Of a stretch of 5,098 nucleotides of DNA, positions 1 through 5,098 are shown one piece after another. Position numbers and translations under genes: made by a program. Source of the stretch: Acidobacteriota bacterium (GTDB lineage: Bacteria; Acidobacteriota; Terriglobia; Terriglobales; Acidobacteriaceae). The DNA lies in the NCBI GenBank assembly GCA_003224785.1, contig QHZV01000281.1, positions 1 to 5,098 on the forward strand. Direction: 5' to 3'. The notes under the pieces are model-generated. The model had not been told where the DNA came from and did no database searches. It saw nothing but the letters and a program-made list of their open reading frames with translations. Position 1 is the stretch's first letter. Every line of letters starts with the position of its first letter.

Positions 1-3
1 TAA

Positions 4-134
4 AGCTTTTAACCGCCGAGATCGCAGAGAAGCACAGAACGGAGAGAAGGCGACGGATGGATGATGTCCGATGTCCGAGGAGAGCTTTTAACCGCAAGGT
101 TCGCCAAGAAAATCCGCAAAGGACGCTAAGAAAT
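4..134. repeat. Degenerate purine-rich repeat tract with two AGCTTTTAACCGC copies
   Basis: The 13-base string AGCTTTTAACCGC occurs exactly twice, at 4-16 and 83-95. Each copy is followed by loosely repeated units of about 10 bases built on CGC plus a purine run: CGCCGAGAT, CGCAGAGAAG and similar from 14 on, and CGCCAAGAAAAT, CCGCAAAGGA, CGCTAAGAAAT at 102-134. Between them the heptamer GATGTCC is tandemly duplicated at 63-76. Runs of this kind resemble the non-coding AACCGCAGAGACGCAGAG and AACGCAAAGGACGCAAAG repeats I remember from acidobacterial and planctomycete intergenic DNA; that link is from memory. Short open frames crossing the tract have no recognisable protein character, so I read it as non-coding. 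Its function is unknown. Confidence 0.6.
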
Positions 135-189
135 TCAGATACCAGCTCTTCACACACATTTTCCAAAACCCACAGAGCCCCTTTGCCCA

Positions 190-235
190 TGCGGTTGTCG
201 GGACAGGAACCTCCGACCCACACAGATGGTGGATG
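190..235. repeat. GGACAGGAA-type intergenic repeat, copy 1 (upstream of tilS)
   Basis: The core at 201-223 matches 1732-1754 at 20 of 23 positions (GGACAGGAA, then five variable bases, then ACCCACAC). Similarity extends leftward with one gap (TGCGGTTGTCG against TGCGTTTGCAG) and weakly rightward into a GTGG-containing stretch. This copy can form a 5-base-pair stem, GTCGG (197-201) with CCGAC (213-217). It ends only about a dozen bases before the tilS start, so it lies in the tilS leader or promoter. The element is probably a dispersed intergenic repeat; whether it has a regulatory role is not known. Confidence 0.55.
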
Positions 236-247
236 TACCATTGACGA

Positions 248-1624
248 GTGCATAAGCTCGCGCAAAATGTGCTTGCGTACGTCCGGAAACAGGATCTGAT
301 GAGGGCGGGAGACCGCGTTGGCATTGCGCTTTCGGGCGGCGCGGATTCGGTGGCGCTGCTCCGCCTTATGCTCGAATTGCGACAGGAAATCGGTGTCGTT
401 CTCTCCGTTATACATCTCAATCACAAACTGAGAGGCGCGGAGTCGGATGCGGATGAAGCGTTCGTCCGCGAGCTTGCTCAAAAGCATGGCCTTGAATTGA
501 TCTGCGACAGCCGTGACGTGACGGTACGCGCGACTGAGTACAAACTCAGCCTGGAAGCCGCGGGGCGGGCTTTTAGATATGAATTCTTTCGGAGCACACT
601 GGAAGGTGGCCTGAACCGGATTGCTACTGCGCACACGCTTGATGATCAGGCCGAGACGTTGTTACTGAAGCTGGCACGAGGATCCGGGACGAGGGGGTTG
701 GCGGGGATTTGGCCGAAAGTGGCCGCCAGCCATCGGTCATCAGCCATCGGTGAGGACGAAAAACATGGCGATCCATCGATCGTGCGGCCGCTTCTCGGTA
801 CGCGCAGGCAAGATTTGCGCATCTATCTGGCCGAAATGGGGCAAAGCTGGCGTGAGGATTCCAGCAATCGGGATTTGCGGCACACGCGCAATCGCATCCG
901 GCATGGCATTCTGCCGCGGTTTGAGCGGCATGTGAATCCACGCGTTTGCGAGACATTGGCGGAAACCGCGGAGATTGCGCGTAGTGAGGAGGAATATTGG
1001 GCAACAGAGATTGCCCGCTTGCTGCCCCAAATCTGGCGCGAAGACACACTCGATTGCACGATGATCGGGACCTTTCCGCTTGCTGTCCGGCGAAGGCTGG
1101 TTCGGCGGGCTGCGGAATCGCTGGGTTTGACGTTGGAGTTCCACCACGTGGAAGAGGTGTTGGAGCTTAAGGGCTGCGTGTCGTTACCGGCAGGCTGGCG
1201 GGCACGCCGGGATGGCGACGGAATTAAATTTCACAAAGAGCCAACCACGCGGTCCGACTATGCCTATCCGCTCTCGGTACCGGGAAAAGTTGAAATTCCT
1301 GAATTGCGATTGGCGATCGAGACCATGCTCGTAAATGAGGCCCATGGTCCCGACGATCTGCTGGAATCCAGCTTTGCAAAACACGAGCTTGTTTTGCGGA
1401 ACTGGCGGATAGGGGAGCGATTCTGGCCTGCGCATACGAGGGAACCTCGCAAGATCAAAGAGATATTGCAGGACCGCCACGTCATCGGGGACCAGAAGAA
1501 AAGTTGGCCGGTGATCGCCAGCGGCGGTGAAGTCGTCTGGATGCGGGGTTTCGGGGTGCGGCGGGATTTTCGGGCCAGGGGGGAGAAGGGAGTGCTGATT
1601 CGGGAGAGTCCTCTCGAGAACTGA
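248..1624 (+). CDS. tilS: tRNA(Ile)-lysidine synthetase TilS
   Basis: TilS uses ATP to join lysine to C34 of the CAU anticodon of a minor tRNA-Ile, forming lysidine, so that the tRNA reads AUA as isoleucine and accepts isoleucine. It is cytoplasmic and essential in most bacteria. The 458-residue product has the ATP-binding PP-loop SGGADS at 29-34, HLNHKLRG at 56-63, the AHTLDDQAET stretch at 128-137, and RGSG..GLAGI at 144-153. RPLL at 180-183 and WREDSSN..RHTRNRIRHGILP at 201-223 follow. The C-terminal tRNA-binding domain is recognisable at about 382-434 (LRNWRIGERFWP, RKIKEIL, SWPVIASGGEVVW). Length is typical. The start is GTG 248: an in-frame TGA at 242-244 rules out anything earlier, and later starts (GTG 269, ATG 299) would cut the helix before the PP-loop. 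Only a weak GGTGG (228-232) precedes it. The segment at 154-179 is longer than usual and partly repeat-derived. Identity is very secure. Confidence 0.97.
   Translation: MHKLAQNVLAYVRKQDLMRAGDRVGIALSGGADSVALLRLMLELRQEIGVVLSVIHLNHKLRGAESDADEAFVRELAQKHGLELICDSRDVTVRATEYKLSLEAAGRAFRYEFFRSTLEGGLNRIATAHTLDDQAETLLLKLARGSGTRGLAGIWPKVAASHRSSAIGEDEKHGDPSIVRPLLGTRRQDLRIYLAEMGQSWREDSSNRDLRHTRNRIRHGILPRFERHVNPRVCETLAETAEIARSEEEYWATEIARLLPQIWREDTLDCTMIGTFPLAVRRRLVRRAAESLGLTLEFHHVEEVLELKGCVSLPAGWRARRDGDGIKFHKEPTTRSDYAYPLSVPGKVEIPELRLAIETMLVNEAHGPDDLLESSFAKHELVLRNWRIGERFWPAHTREPRKIKEILQDRHVIGDQKKSWPVIASGGEVVWMRGFGVRRDFRARGEKGVLIRESPLEN
727..751. repeat. Two CAGCCATCGGT copies inside tilS
   Basis: The 11-base word CAGCCATCGGT occurs at 727-737 and 741-751, separated by CAT, a period of 14. 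Because 14 is not a multiple of three, the copies are read in different frames; together they encode residues 160-168 of TilS. The stretch falls between the GLAGI and RPLL motifs, a surface linker that varies in length in the family. Related words lie in the gap after ftsH (CAGCCATCAG at 3867-3876; CAGCTATCAG on the minus strand at 3955-3964). This suggests that a normally intergenic repeat was captured in the coding sequence. Confidence 0.55.
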
Positions 1625-1705
1625 GACCTTCCTCCTCGCAAAGGCGGCGAGAAGTGGCACCCTGTTCACACCTGTGCCGCAGCAGAACGCGGCTCGTAAA
1701 AGGTC

Positions 1706-1774
1706 ACTTCAGTAGAACCCCTGCGTTTGCAGGACAGGAATGTCCAACCCACACGTAGGCGTGGTGACTGAAGT
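1706..1774. repeat. Structured GGACAGGAA-type repeat, copy 2 (upstream of ftsH)
   Basis: This 69-base element is bounded by a perfect 8-base inverted repeat, ACTTCAGT (1706-1713) and ACTGAAGT (1767-1774). Inside are three consecutive small dyads: CTGC/GCAG with loop GTTT (1721-1732), GGACA/TGTCC with loop GGAA (1732-1745, sharing base 1732 with the first), and CACG/CGTG with loop TAGG (1752-1763). The stems are short, so each alone is weak evidence; the ordered nesting and the related copy at 190-235 make chance less likely. It is not a tRNA gene: the stems and conserved loop bases do not fit. It is probably a dispersed palindromic repeat, possibly transcribed as part of the ftsH leader. Confidence 0.5.
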
Positions 1775-1786
1775 TATTTCGGCGGA

Positions 1787-1818
1787 TTGGCAATTTTCCT
1801 CGTTGAGAGGGGTAGAAT
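1787..1818 (+). promoter_or_regulatory. Weak candidate sigma-70-like promoter for ftsH
   Basis: TAGAAT at 1813-1818 matches the -10 consensus TATAAT at five of six bases. TTGGCA at 1787-1792 resembles a -35 box, but the spacer is 20 bases, longer than the usual 16-18. If the -10 is real, transcription would begin near 1825 and give a leader of about 130 bases. No better-spaced pair was seen in the gap. This is a tentative call from consensus matching only. Confidence 0.2.
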
Positions 1819-1942
1819 GATGGCAGCAGCATTTTATCTATCCAAATTCCGGTACGAGCATCTAATTCTGATAGGAAAGTAGTACCTCCAGTGTTCCTGC
1901 CGTAGGCGTGTTTTTGGCGTTCGGGGTTGGGCTGCTGTTCTC

Positions 1943-1947
1943 AGGAG
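1943..1947 (+). promoter_or_regulatory. Ribosome binding site of ftsH (AGGAG)
   Basis: AGGAG is followed by a 7-base spacer to GTG at 1955, which is near-ideal spacing. It supports GTG as the true ftsH start; no in-frame ATG exists between the upstream stop TAG (1880-1882) and this codon. Confidence 0.8.
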
Positions 1948-1954
1948 CTTTTCA

Positions 1955-3859
1955 GTGAATTCAACGGTTAAAACGGTCATTTTTTGGGTAGTAATTCTTC
2001 TTGCAGCAGTCGCGCTGTGGCAAGTGGTGAAGAACGCAAACTCTGGGCAGAAGGTGCAGGAGATCAATTTCTCGCGCTTTATGACGGAAGTTGACCAGGG
2101 GACGGTCAAGGACGTCACCTTGACCGGCATGGAAGCCAAGGGCAAGCTGGGAGACGGGTCTCAGTTCCACACCACCGTGCCCGCGAACTACCCGGACATG
2201 ATCAAGAAGTTGCAGGATAAAGGCGTCAGTATCACGGTTCAGGACGTAGGAAACAGCAGCTGGGGGTGGCTGATCAACTTATTCGCCCCGCTGGCTCTGC
2301 TTGCAGCGCTGTGGTATTTCATGATCCGCCAGATGCAAACGGGCGGAAACAAGGCGCTCTCTTTCGGCAAGAGCCGGGCTCGACTGCTCTCAATGCAGCA
2401 GAAGAAAGTGACGTTTAAAGACGTTGCTGGGGTTGATGAAGCCAAAGAAGAGCTGAAAGAGATTATTGAGTTCCTGCGCGAGGCGCAGAAGTTTCAGAAA
2501 CTGGGCGGGCGAATTCCCAAGGGCGTGCTCCTGGTAGGCCCTCCGGGAACCGGCAAGACTTTGTTGGCCCGGGCGGTTGCGGGCGAAGCGAATGTGCCGT
2601 TCTTCTCGATTTCAGGTTCCGATTTTGTGGAGATGTTCGTCGGCGTGGGCGCGTCCCGGGTTCGCGACCTGTTCGAGCAAGGAAAGAAGAATGCTCCCTG
2701 CATCATCTTCATTGACGAAATTGACGCTGTCGGACGCCACCGCGGAGCCGGACTTGGCGGAGGCCACGACGAGCGCGAGCAGACCTTGAATCAATTGCTG
2801 GTGGAGATGGACGGCTTCGAATCGAACGAAGGCGTCATCCTGATGGCAGCAACGAACCGTCCGGATGTGCTTGATCCCGCGCTGCTGCGGCCAGGACGCT
2901 TTGATCGTCGGGTGGTGGTGAACCGTCCTGATGTGCGTGGCCGCGAAGAAATTTTGCGGGTGCACACACGCAAGATCCCATTGGCTGACGATGTTGATCT
3001 TTTTGTCCTGGGGCGCGGCACGCCGGGATTCTCGGGCGCCGATCTTGCCAACATGGTCAACGAAGCGGCGTTGGCGGCGGCACGGCAGAATCGCAAGGCA
3101 GTGCTGATGTACGACTTCGAACTCGCCAAAGACAAAGTGCTGATGGGAGTGGAGCGCAAGTCGCTGCTTCTTTCTGACGAAGAAAAGCGCAACACCGCTT
3201 ATCACGAGGCGGGGCATGCGCTGGTTGCAGTCAAGCTGCCGCATTCCGATCCTTTACACAAAGTCACGATTATTCCGCGTGGAATGGCGTTGGGCGTCAC
3301 TATGCAGTTGCCGATTGACGATCGCTACACGTACTACAAGAACTATCTGGAGACCCAGATCGCGATCATGATGGGCGGCCGCATTGCAGAAGAGATATTC
3401 CTGAACCAGATGAGTACGGGAGCGGGCAATGACATTGAGCGCGCAACCGAACTGGCGCGCAAGATGGTTTGTGAATGGGGTATGAGCGACCTGGGCCCGC
3501 TGACCTTCGGCAAGAAAGAAGAGCAGATATTTCTGGGGCGCGAGATCGCGCAGCACCGCGACTACAGCGAGGACACCGCGATCAAGATTGATCAAGAAGT
3601 CCGCAAACTGGTTAACGCGGGTTACACGACTGCCAGGGAGGTAATCTCGGCGGGTCGTGAGACCCTGGAGAGAATCGCTCAGGCCTTGATTGAACGCGAA
3701 GTGCTCGACGGTTCTGAGATCAAGCTGCTGGTTGATGGCAAGGAATTGCCGAAGATCATTCCACCATCCAAACCCGATGACGGCGGAGTGCAGCAAGTGC
3801 TCAAGCCTGAACCGGGACGCCCTGGACTAAAGGGCGGAGAGCATCCGGCACCAGCGTAA
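1955..3859 (+). CDS. ftsH: ATP-dependent zinc metalloprotease FtsH
   Basis: FtsH is a hexameric inner-membrane AAA+ protease that degrades unneeded or misassembled membrane proteins and some cytosolic regulators. The 634-residue product has the usual order: a first membrane helix at about 7-26, an extracytoplasmic domain at about 28-103, a second helix at about 104-124, then the AAA+ domain. Visible motifs are Walker A GPPGTGKT (195-202), the pore motif FVGVG (228-232), Walker B IIFIDEID (250-257), and the second region of homology [20 protein letters not shown] (299-318) with arginine fingers R312 and R315. The protease domain has the zinc site HEAGH (417-421), with D493 in [10 protein letters not shown] as likely third ligand. 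The tail from about 602 is rich in Pro and Gly, so probably disordered. The GTG start has a good ribosome binding site. No key residue is missing and length is normal. A terminator follows 26 bases after the stop, so ftsH ends its transcription unit. Confidence 0.98.
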   Translation: MNSTVKTVIFWVVILLAAVALWQVVKNANSGQKVQEINFSRFMTEVDQGTVKDVTLTGMEAKGKLGDGSQFHTTVPANYPDMIKKLQDKGVSITVQDVGNSSWGWLINLFAPLALLAALWYFMIRQMQTGGNKALSFGKSRARLLSMQQKKVTFKDVAGVDEAKEELKEIIEFLREAQKFQKLGGRIPKGVLLVGPPGTGKTLLARAVAGEANVPFFSISGSDFVEMFVGVGASRVRDLFEQGKKNAPCIIFIDEIDAVGRHRGAGLGGGHDEREQTLNQLLVEMDGFESNEGVILMAATNRPDVLDPALLRPGRFDRRVVVNRPDVRGREEILRVHTRKIPLADDVDLFVLGRGTPGFSGADLANMVNEAALAAARQNRKAVLMYDFELAKDKVLMGVERKSLLLSDEEKRNTAYHEAGHALVAVKLPHSDPLHKVTIIPRGMALGVTMQLPIDDRYTYYKNYLETQIAIMMGGRIAEEIFLNQMSTGAGNDIERATELARKMVCEWGMSDLGPLTFGKKEEQIFLGREIAQHRDYSEDTAIKIDQEVRKLVNAGYTTAREVISAGRETLERIAQALIEREVLDGSEIKLLVDGKELPKIIPPSKPDDGGVQQVLKPEPGRPGLKGGEHPAPA

Positions 3860-3866
3860 TAGCCGG

Positions 3867-3964
3867 CAGCCATCAGTTAAACCAGGGCGGCCTATCGGCC
3901 GCCTTTTCATTTCCACCCAATTCTTCCATAAAAACCTACGAAGTCGTGTAATTGCTGATAGCTG
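3867..3964. repeat. Inverted CAGCCATCAG / CTGATAGCTG pair flanking the ftsH terminator
   Basis: CAGCCATCAG (3867-3876) and CTGATAGCTG (3955-3964) are reverse complements with one mismatch, about 78 bases apart, one on each side of the ftsH terminator. They belong to the same word family as the repeat inside tilS at 727-751. They may be remnants of a dispersed intergenic repeat. The intervening DNA beyond the terminator (about 3908-3954) is AT-rich with no recognised feature. Confidence 0.35.
3885..3907 (+). terminator. Rho-independent terminator of ftsH
   Basis: A perfect 7-base-pair GC-rich stem, GGCGGCC (3886-3892) with GGCCGCC (3897-3903), closes a TATC loop and is followed directly by TTTT (3904-3907). 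G3885 can add a wobble pair with T3904. The T run is short, but the stem is strong and it sits 26 bases after the ftsH stop. It separates ftsH from the sigma factor unit. Confidence 0.85.
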
Positions 3965-3973
3965 AATTTCTCC

Positions 3974-3999
3974 GGAACTATTTGCAGCCCTGCTGCGAA
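3974..3999 (+). promoter_or_regulatory. GGAAC box and adjacent hairpin ahead of the sigma factor gene
   Basis: GGAAC at 3974-3978 matches the usual -35 element of ECF sigma factor promoters, which often control their own gene. Immediately after it lies a dyad, TTTGCAGC (3981-3988) and GCTGCGAA (3992-3999), with a 3-base loop and one G-T pair. The dyad would occupy the promoter spacer. No convincing -10 was seen at 15-17 bases, so autoregulation is a guess from one short motif. Confidence 0.25.
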
Positions 4000-4038
4000 G
4001 ACAGAGTGTCAGCTTAATCGTCAAAGCATTAACCCACG

Positions 4039-4668
4039 ATGGCCAGCATAGAAACGTACGAAGATCGGTCGGACGCCGAACTCCTGAAGGCTGCGCTGGC
4101 TGGAGACGAGGATGCTTTTCTCTTGCTTTACGCGAAGCTGAAGGGCGGAGTTTTTCGTTACGCGTTCCACATGACAAGTTCGTCTTCGGTGGCGGAAGAA
4201 GTAACGCAAGAGGTTTTTATGACCCTTCTGAAAGAAGGGACCAATTATCGGGAGGCGCGCGGGGATGTCGGGGCATTCGTATTCGGAATTGCACGGAATT
4301 TTATTCGCCGGCTAAAGCGGCGAGAACGGCGTTACGAGGCGTTGCCCGACGATGATGCGGTCCTTCGCCTTGCAGCCAGCCTGGTGACCGAGCCTGAAGC
4401 GCTGCAGCGAAAAATGATGCGTGATGAATCTCTGGACCAGTTGCAAGCAGCGATTGCTTCGCTTCCAGAGCATTATGCGCAAACCGTTATTTTGTGCGAT
4501 CTATGCGAATTGTCTTATGCAGAGGCGGCTTCACGGCTCGGTTGTGCGGTGGGCACAGTCCGATCAAGGTTGAATCGCGCACGCAGTCTGCTGGCGCGGA
4601 GGTTAAAACCGATGCGGAGCGCTGAAATCGGAATTCGGGATACGGGAACGGAAGGGTGTGTCATATGA
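4039..4668 (+). CDS. ECF-type RNA polymerase sigma factor (sigma-70 family)
   Basis: This 209-residue protein has the two-domain plan of extracytoplasmic-function sigma factors, which direct RNA polymerase to a small regulon when released from an anti-sigma factor. Region 2 spans about 24-94, with DAFLLLYAKLKGGVFRYA and VAEEVTQEVFMTLL (core binding) and DVGAFVFGIARNFIRRLKRR (76-95, -10 recognition). An acidic linker (about 100-130) follows. Region 4 at about 131-187 has a helix-turn-helix, LSYAEAASRLGCAVGTVRSRLNRAR (158-182), for -35 recognition. Region 3 is absent, as expected. A short tail (about 191-209) lies beyond region 4. An in-frame TAA at 4030-4032 makes ATG 4039 the earliest start; no Shine-Dalgarno sequence is seen before it. 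The stop overlaps the next gene's ATG, so the two are co-translated. The ECF subgroup cannot be assigned by eye. Confidence 0.93.
   Translation: MASIETYEDRSDAELLKAALAGDEDAFLLLYAKLKGGVFRYAFHMTSSSSVAEEVTQEVFMTLLKEGTNYREARGDVGAFVFGIARNFIRRLKRRERRYEALPDDDAVLRLAASLVTEPEALQRKMMRDESLDQLQAAIASLPEHYAQTVILCDLCELSYAEAASRLGCAVGTVRSRLNRARSLLARRLKPMRSAEIGIRDTGTEGCVI
4650..4656 (+). promoter_or_regulatory. Ribosome binding site of the anti-sigma gene (GGAAGGG)
   Basis: GGAAGGG lies within the end of the sigma factor gene, 8 bases before ATG 4665. With the ATGA stop-start overlap it supports translational coupling and fixes the start of the downstream gene. Confidence 0.55.
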
Positions 4669-5098
4669 AATGCCGCGAAGTTCAATCGTATTTTGAAGAC
4701 AAGGCTCCCGATAAAGGTGATAGCGGCGTGGCGGCGAAACACGTTTCAGGTTGTGCGAACTGCCGCCGCATGCTAGAGATGCGACAGGAAACGAGTGCAA
4801 GATTGCGCCTGCTGCGCGAATCTGCTCCCGCATTTCCTGCTTCTCTCGATAGCTCCGTCTTGGCGAATTATCGGAGGCAGATTGCGACACGCCAGAGACC
4901 TGAAGCTGCTTCGCCCTGGTGGAGAGTCGAATTTACGGCCTGGCGATTGGGTGTGGCGGTCGCCGCGATGCTGTTGATACTTGCAACTGTTTTCGGTTTT
5001 CGTAAGCCGCCGGTCAAGACAACAATTGGCCAGCTGACAACGAGCCCGACGGAGATTGCGCGACTGCCTGAACATGCTCCACCTGTATCGGTTCGCCC
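4665..5098 (+). CDS. Zinc-binding membrane anti-sigma factor, 3' end outside window
   Basis: The frame starts at ATG 4665, overlapping the sigma stop (ATGA), and stays open to the window edge, giving 144 complete codons. The N-terminus carries a zinc-binding anti-sigma (ZAS / zf-HC2) signature: H26-x3-C30-x2-C33 in KHVSGCANCRR, with C3 (MKCREVQSYF) as likely fourth ligand, an arrangement like RsrA (C, then H-x3-C-x2-C). A hydrophobic segment at about 94-112 (WRLGVAVAAMLLILATVFGF) is a single membrane helix, preceded by a basic stretch (residues 70-80) and followed by positive residues RKPPVK. By family precedent, the N-terminal domain holds the sigma factor inactive at the membrane and the region beyond the helix senses a signal outside. 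Coupling to the sigma gene strongly supports this role. The signal and any redox sensitivity are unknown. The C-terminal domain is missing from the window. Confidence 0.85.
   Translation, partial: MKCREVQSYFEDKAPDKGDSGVAAKHVSGCANCRRMLEMRQETSARLRLLRESAPAFPASLDSSVLANYRRQIATRQRPEAASPWWRVEFTAWRLGVAVAAMLLILATVFGFRKPPVKTTIGQLTTSPTEIARLPEHAPPVSVR

Larger units (their letters stand above)
1625..1954. other. 330-base non-coding gap between tilS and ftsH
   Basis: No convincing gene lies here on either strand. Just after the tilS stop there are two weak dyads, CTCGC/GCGAG (1635-1639/1647-1651) and GGCAC/GTGCC (1656-1660/1674-1678). Neither has a following T run, so no intrinsic terminator for tilS can be called. 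The middle holds the structured repeat at 1706-1774. The right part (about 1787-1954) is presumably the ftsH promoter and leader. A 10-base word, CGTAGGCGTG, occurs at 1754-1763, inside the repeat, and again at 1901-1910. The length of the gap suggests ftsH has its own promoter rather than depending only on read-through from tilS. Confidence 0.6.

Noticed and set aside
57..299. An open frame of 80 codons upstream of and overlapping the tilS start on the plus strand
   Set aside because: It runs through the repeat tract and into tilS in another frame, has no family resemblance and no good ribosome binding site.
1635..1678. Two small dyads after tilS considered as a terminator
   Set aside because: Stems are only 5 pairs and no T run follows, so an intrinsic terminator is not supported.
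1706..1774. A tRNA gene, suggested by the cloverleaf-like arrangement
   Set aside because: The stems are too short, there is no 7-pair acceptor stem in the right place, and the T-loop and D-loop consensus bases are absent.
2612..3244. A 210-codon minus-strand open frame opposite ftsH
   Set aside because: It lies wholly within the strongly conserved ftsH coding sequence and has no recognisable motif; a shadow frame of a GC-rich gene.
3254..3796. A 180-codon minus-strand open frame opposite the ftsH protease domain
   Set aside because: Same reasoning: the plus-strand frame encodes the conserved protease domain, and the minus-strand product looks like no known protein.
4006..4010. GTGTC as an ECF -10 element paired with GGAAC at 3974
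   Set aside because: The spacer would be 27 bases, far longer than the usual 15-17 for ECF promoters.
4773..5075. A 100-codon minus-strand open frame and a short plus-strand frame (4795-4977) at the right edge
   Set aside because: Both overlap the anti-sigma frame, which has a zinc motif, a membrane helix and coupling to the sigma gene; the alternatives have none.

Overview
This window looks like chromosomal DNA from a free-living, moderately GC-rich bacterium. The protein sequences and the style of intergenic repeats (runs related to AACCGC..CGCAAAGGACGC, GACAGGAATGTCC and CAGCCATCAG) suggest Acidobacteriota, class Terriglobia. That placement is inferred from memory of similar sequences, not from a search. 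All four genes supported here are on the plus strand.

Layout: positions 1-247 hold no credible gene. They contain a degenerate repeat tract and a copy of a GGACAGGAA-type repeat. Positions 248-1624 encode TilS, the tRNA(Ile)-lysidine synthetase. Positions 1625-1954 are a 330-base gap with a second, better structured copy of the GGACAGGAA repeat and the leader of the next gene. Positions 1955-3859 encode FtsH, the membrane AAA+ zinc protease, followed by a clear intrinsic terminator at 3885-3907. After a 179-base gap, positions 4039-4668 encode an ECF-type sigma factor. Its stop codon overlaps the start of a zinc-binding, single-pass membrane anti-sigma factor (4665 to the window end, cut off).

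How the genes work together: tilS and ftsH are housekeeping genes that sit close to each other in many bacteria (in Bacillus subtilis as tilS-hpt-ftsH). Here no hpt lies between them, and the long gap suggests separate transcription of ftsH. The sigma/anti-sigma pair is a separate, translationally coupled stress-signalling unit, insulated from ftsH by the terminator. Its regulon probably begins beyond the right edge.

I found no CRISPR array, tRNA, rRNA, insertion sequence or clearly new system. The points worth a second look are mostly non-coding: two related structured repeats, one ahead of tilS and one ahead of ftsH; a 14-base-period repeat apparently absorbed into the tilS reading frame; a possible fold over the ftsH ribosome binding site; and a hairpin next to a GGAAC box ahead of the sigma gene.
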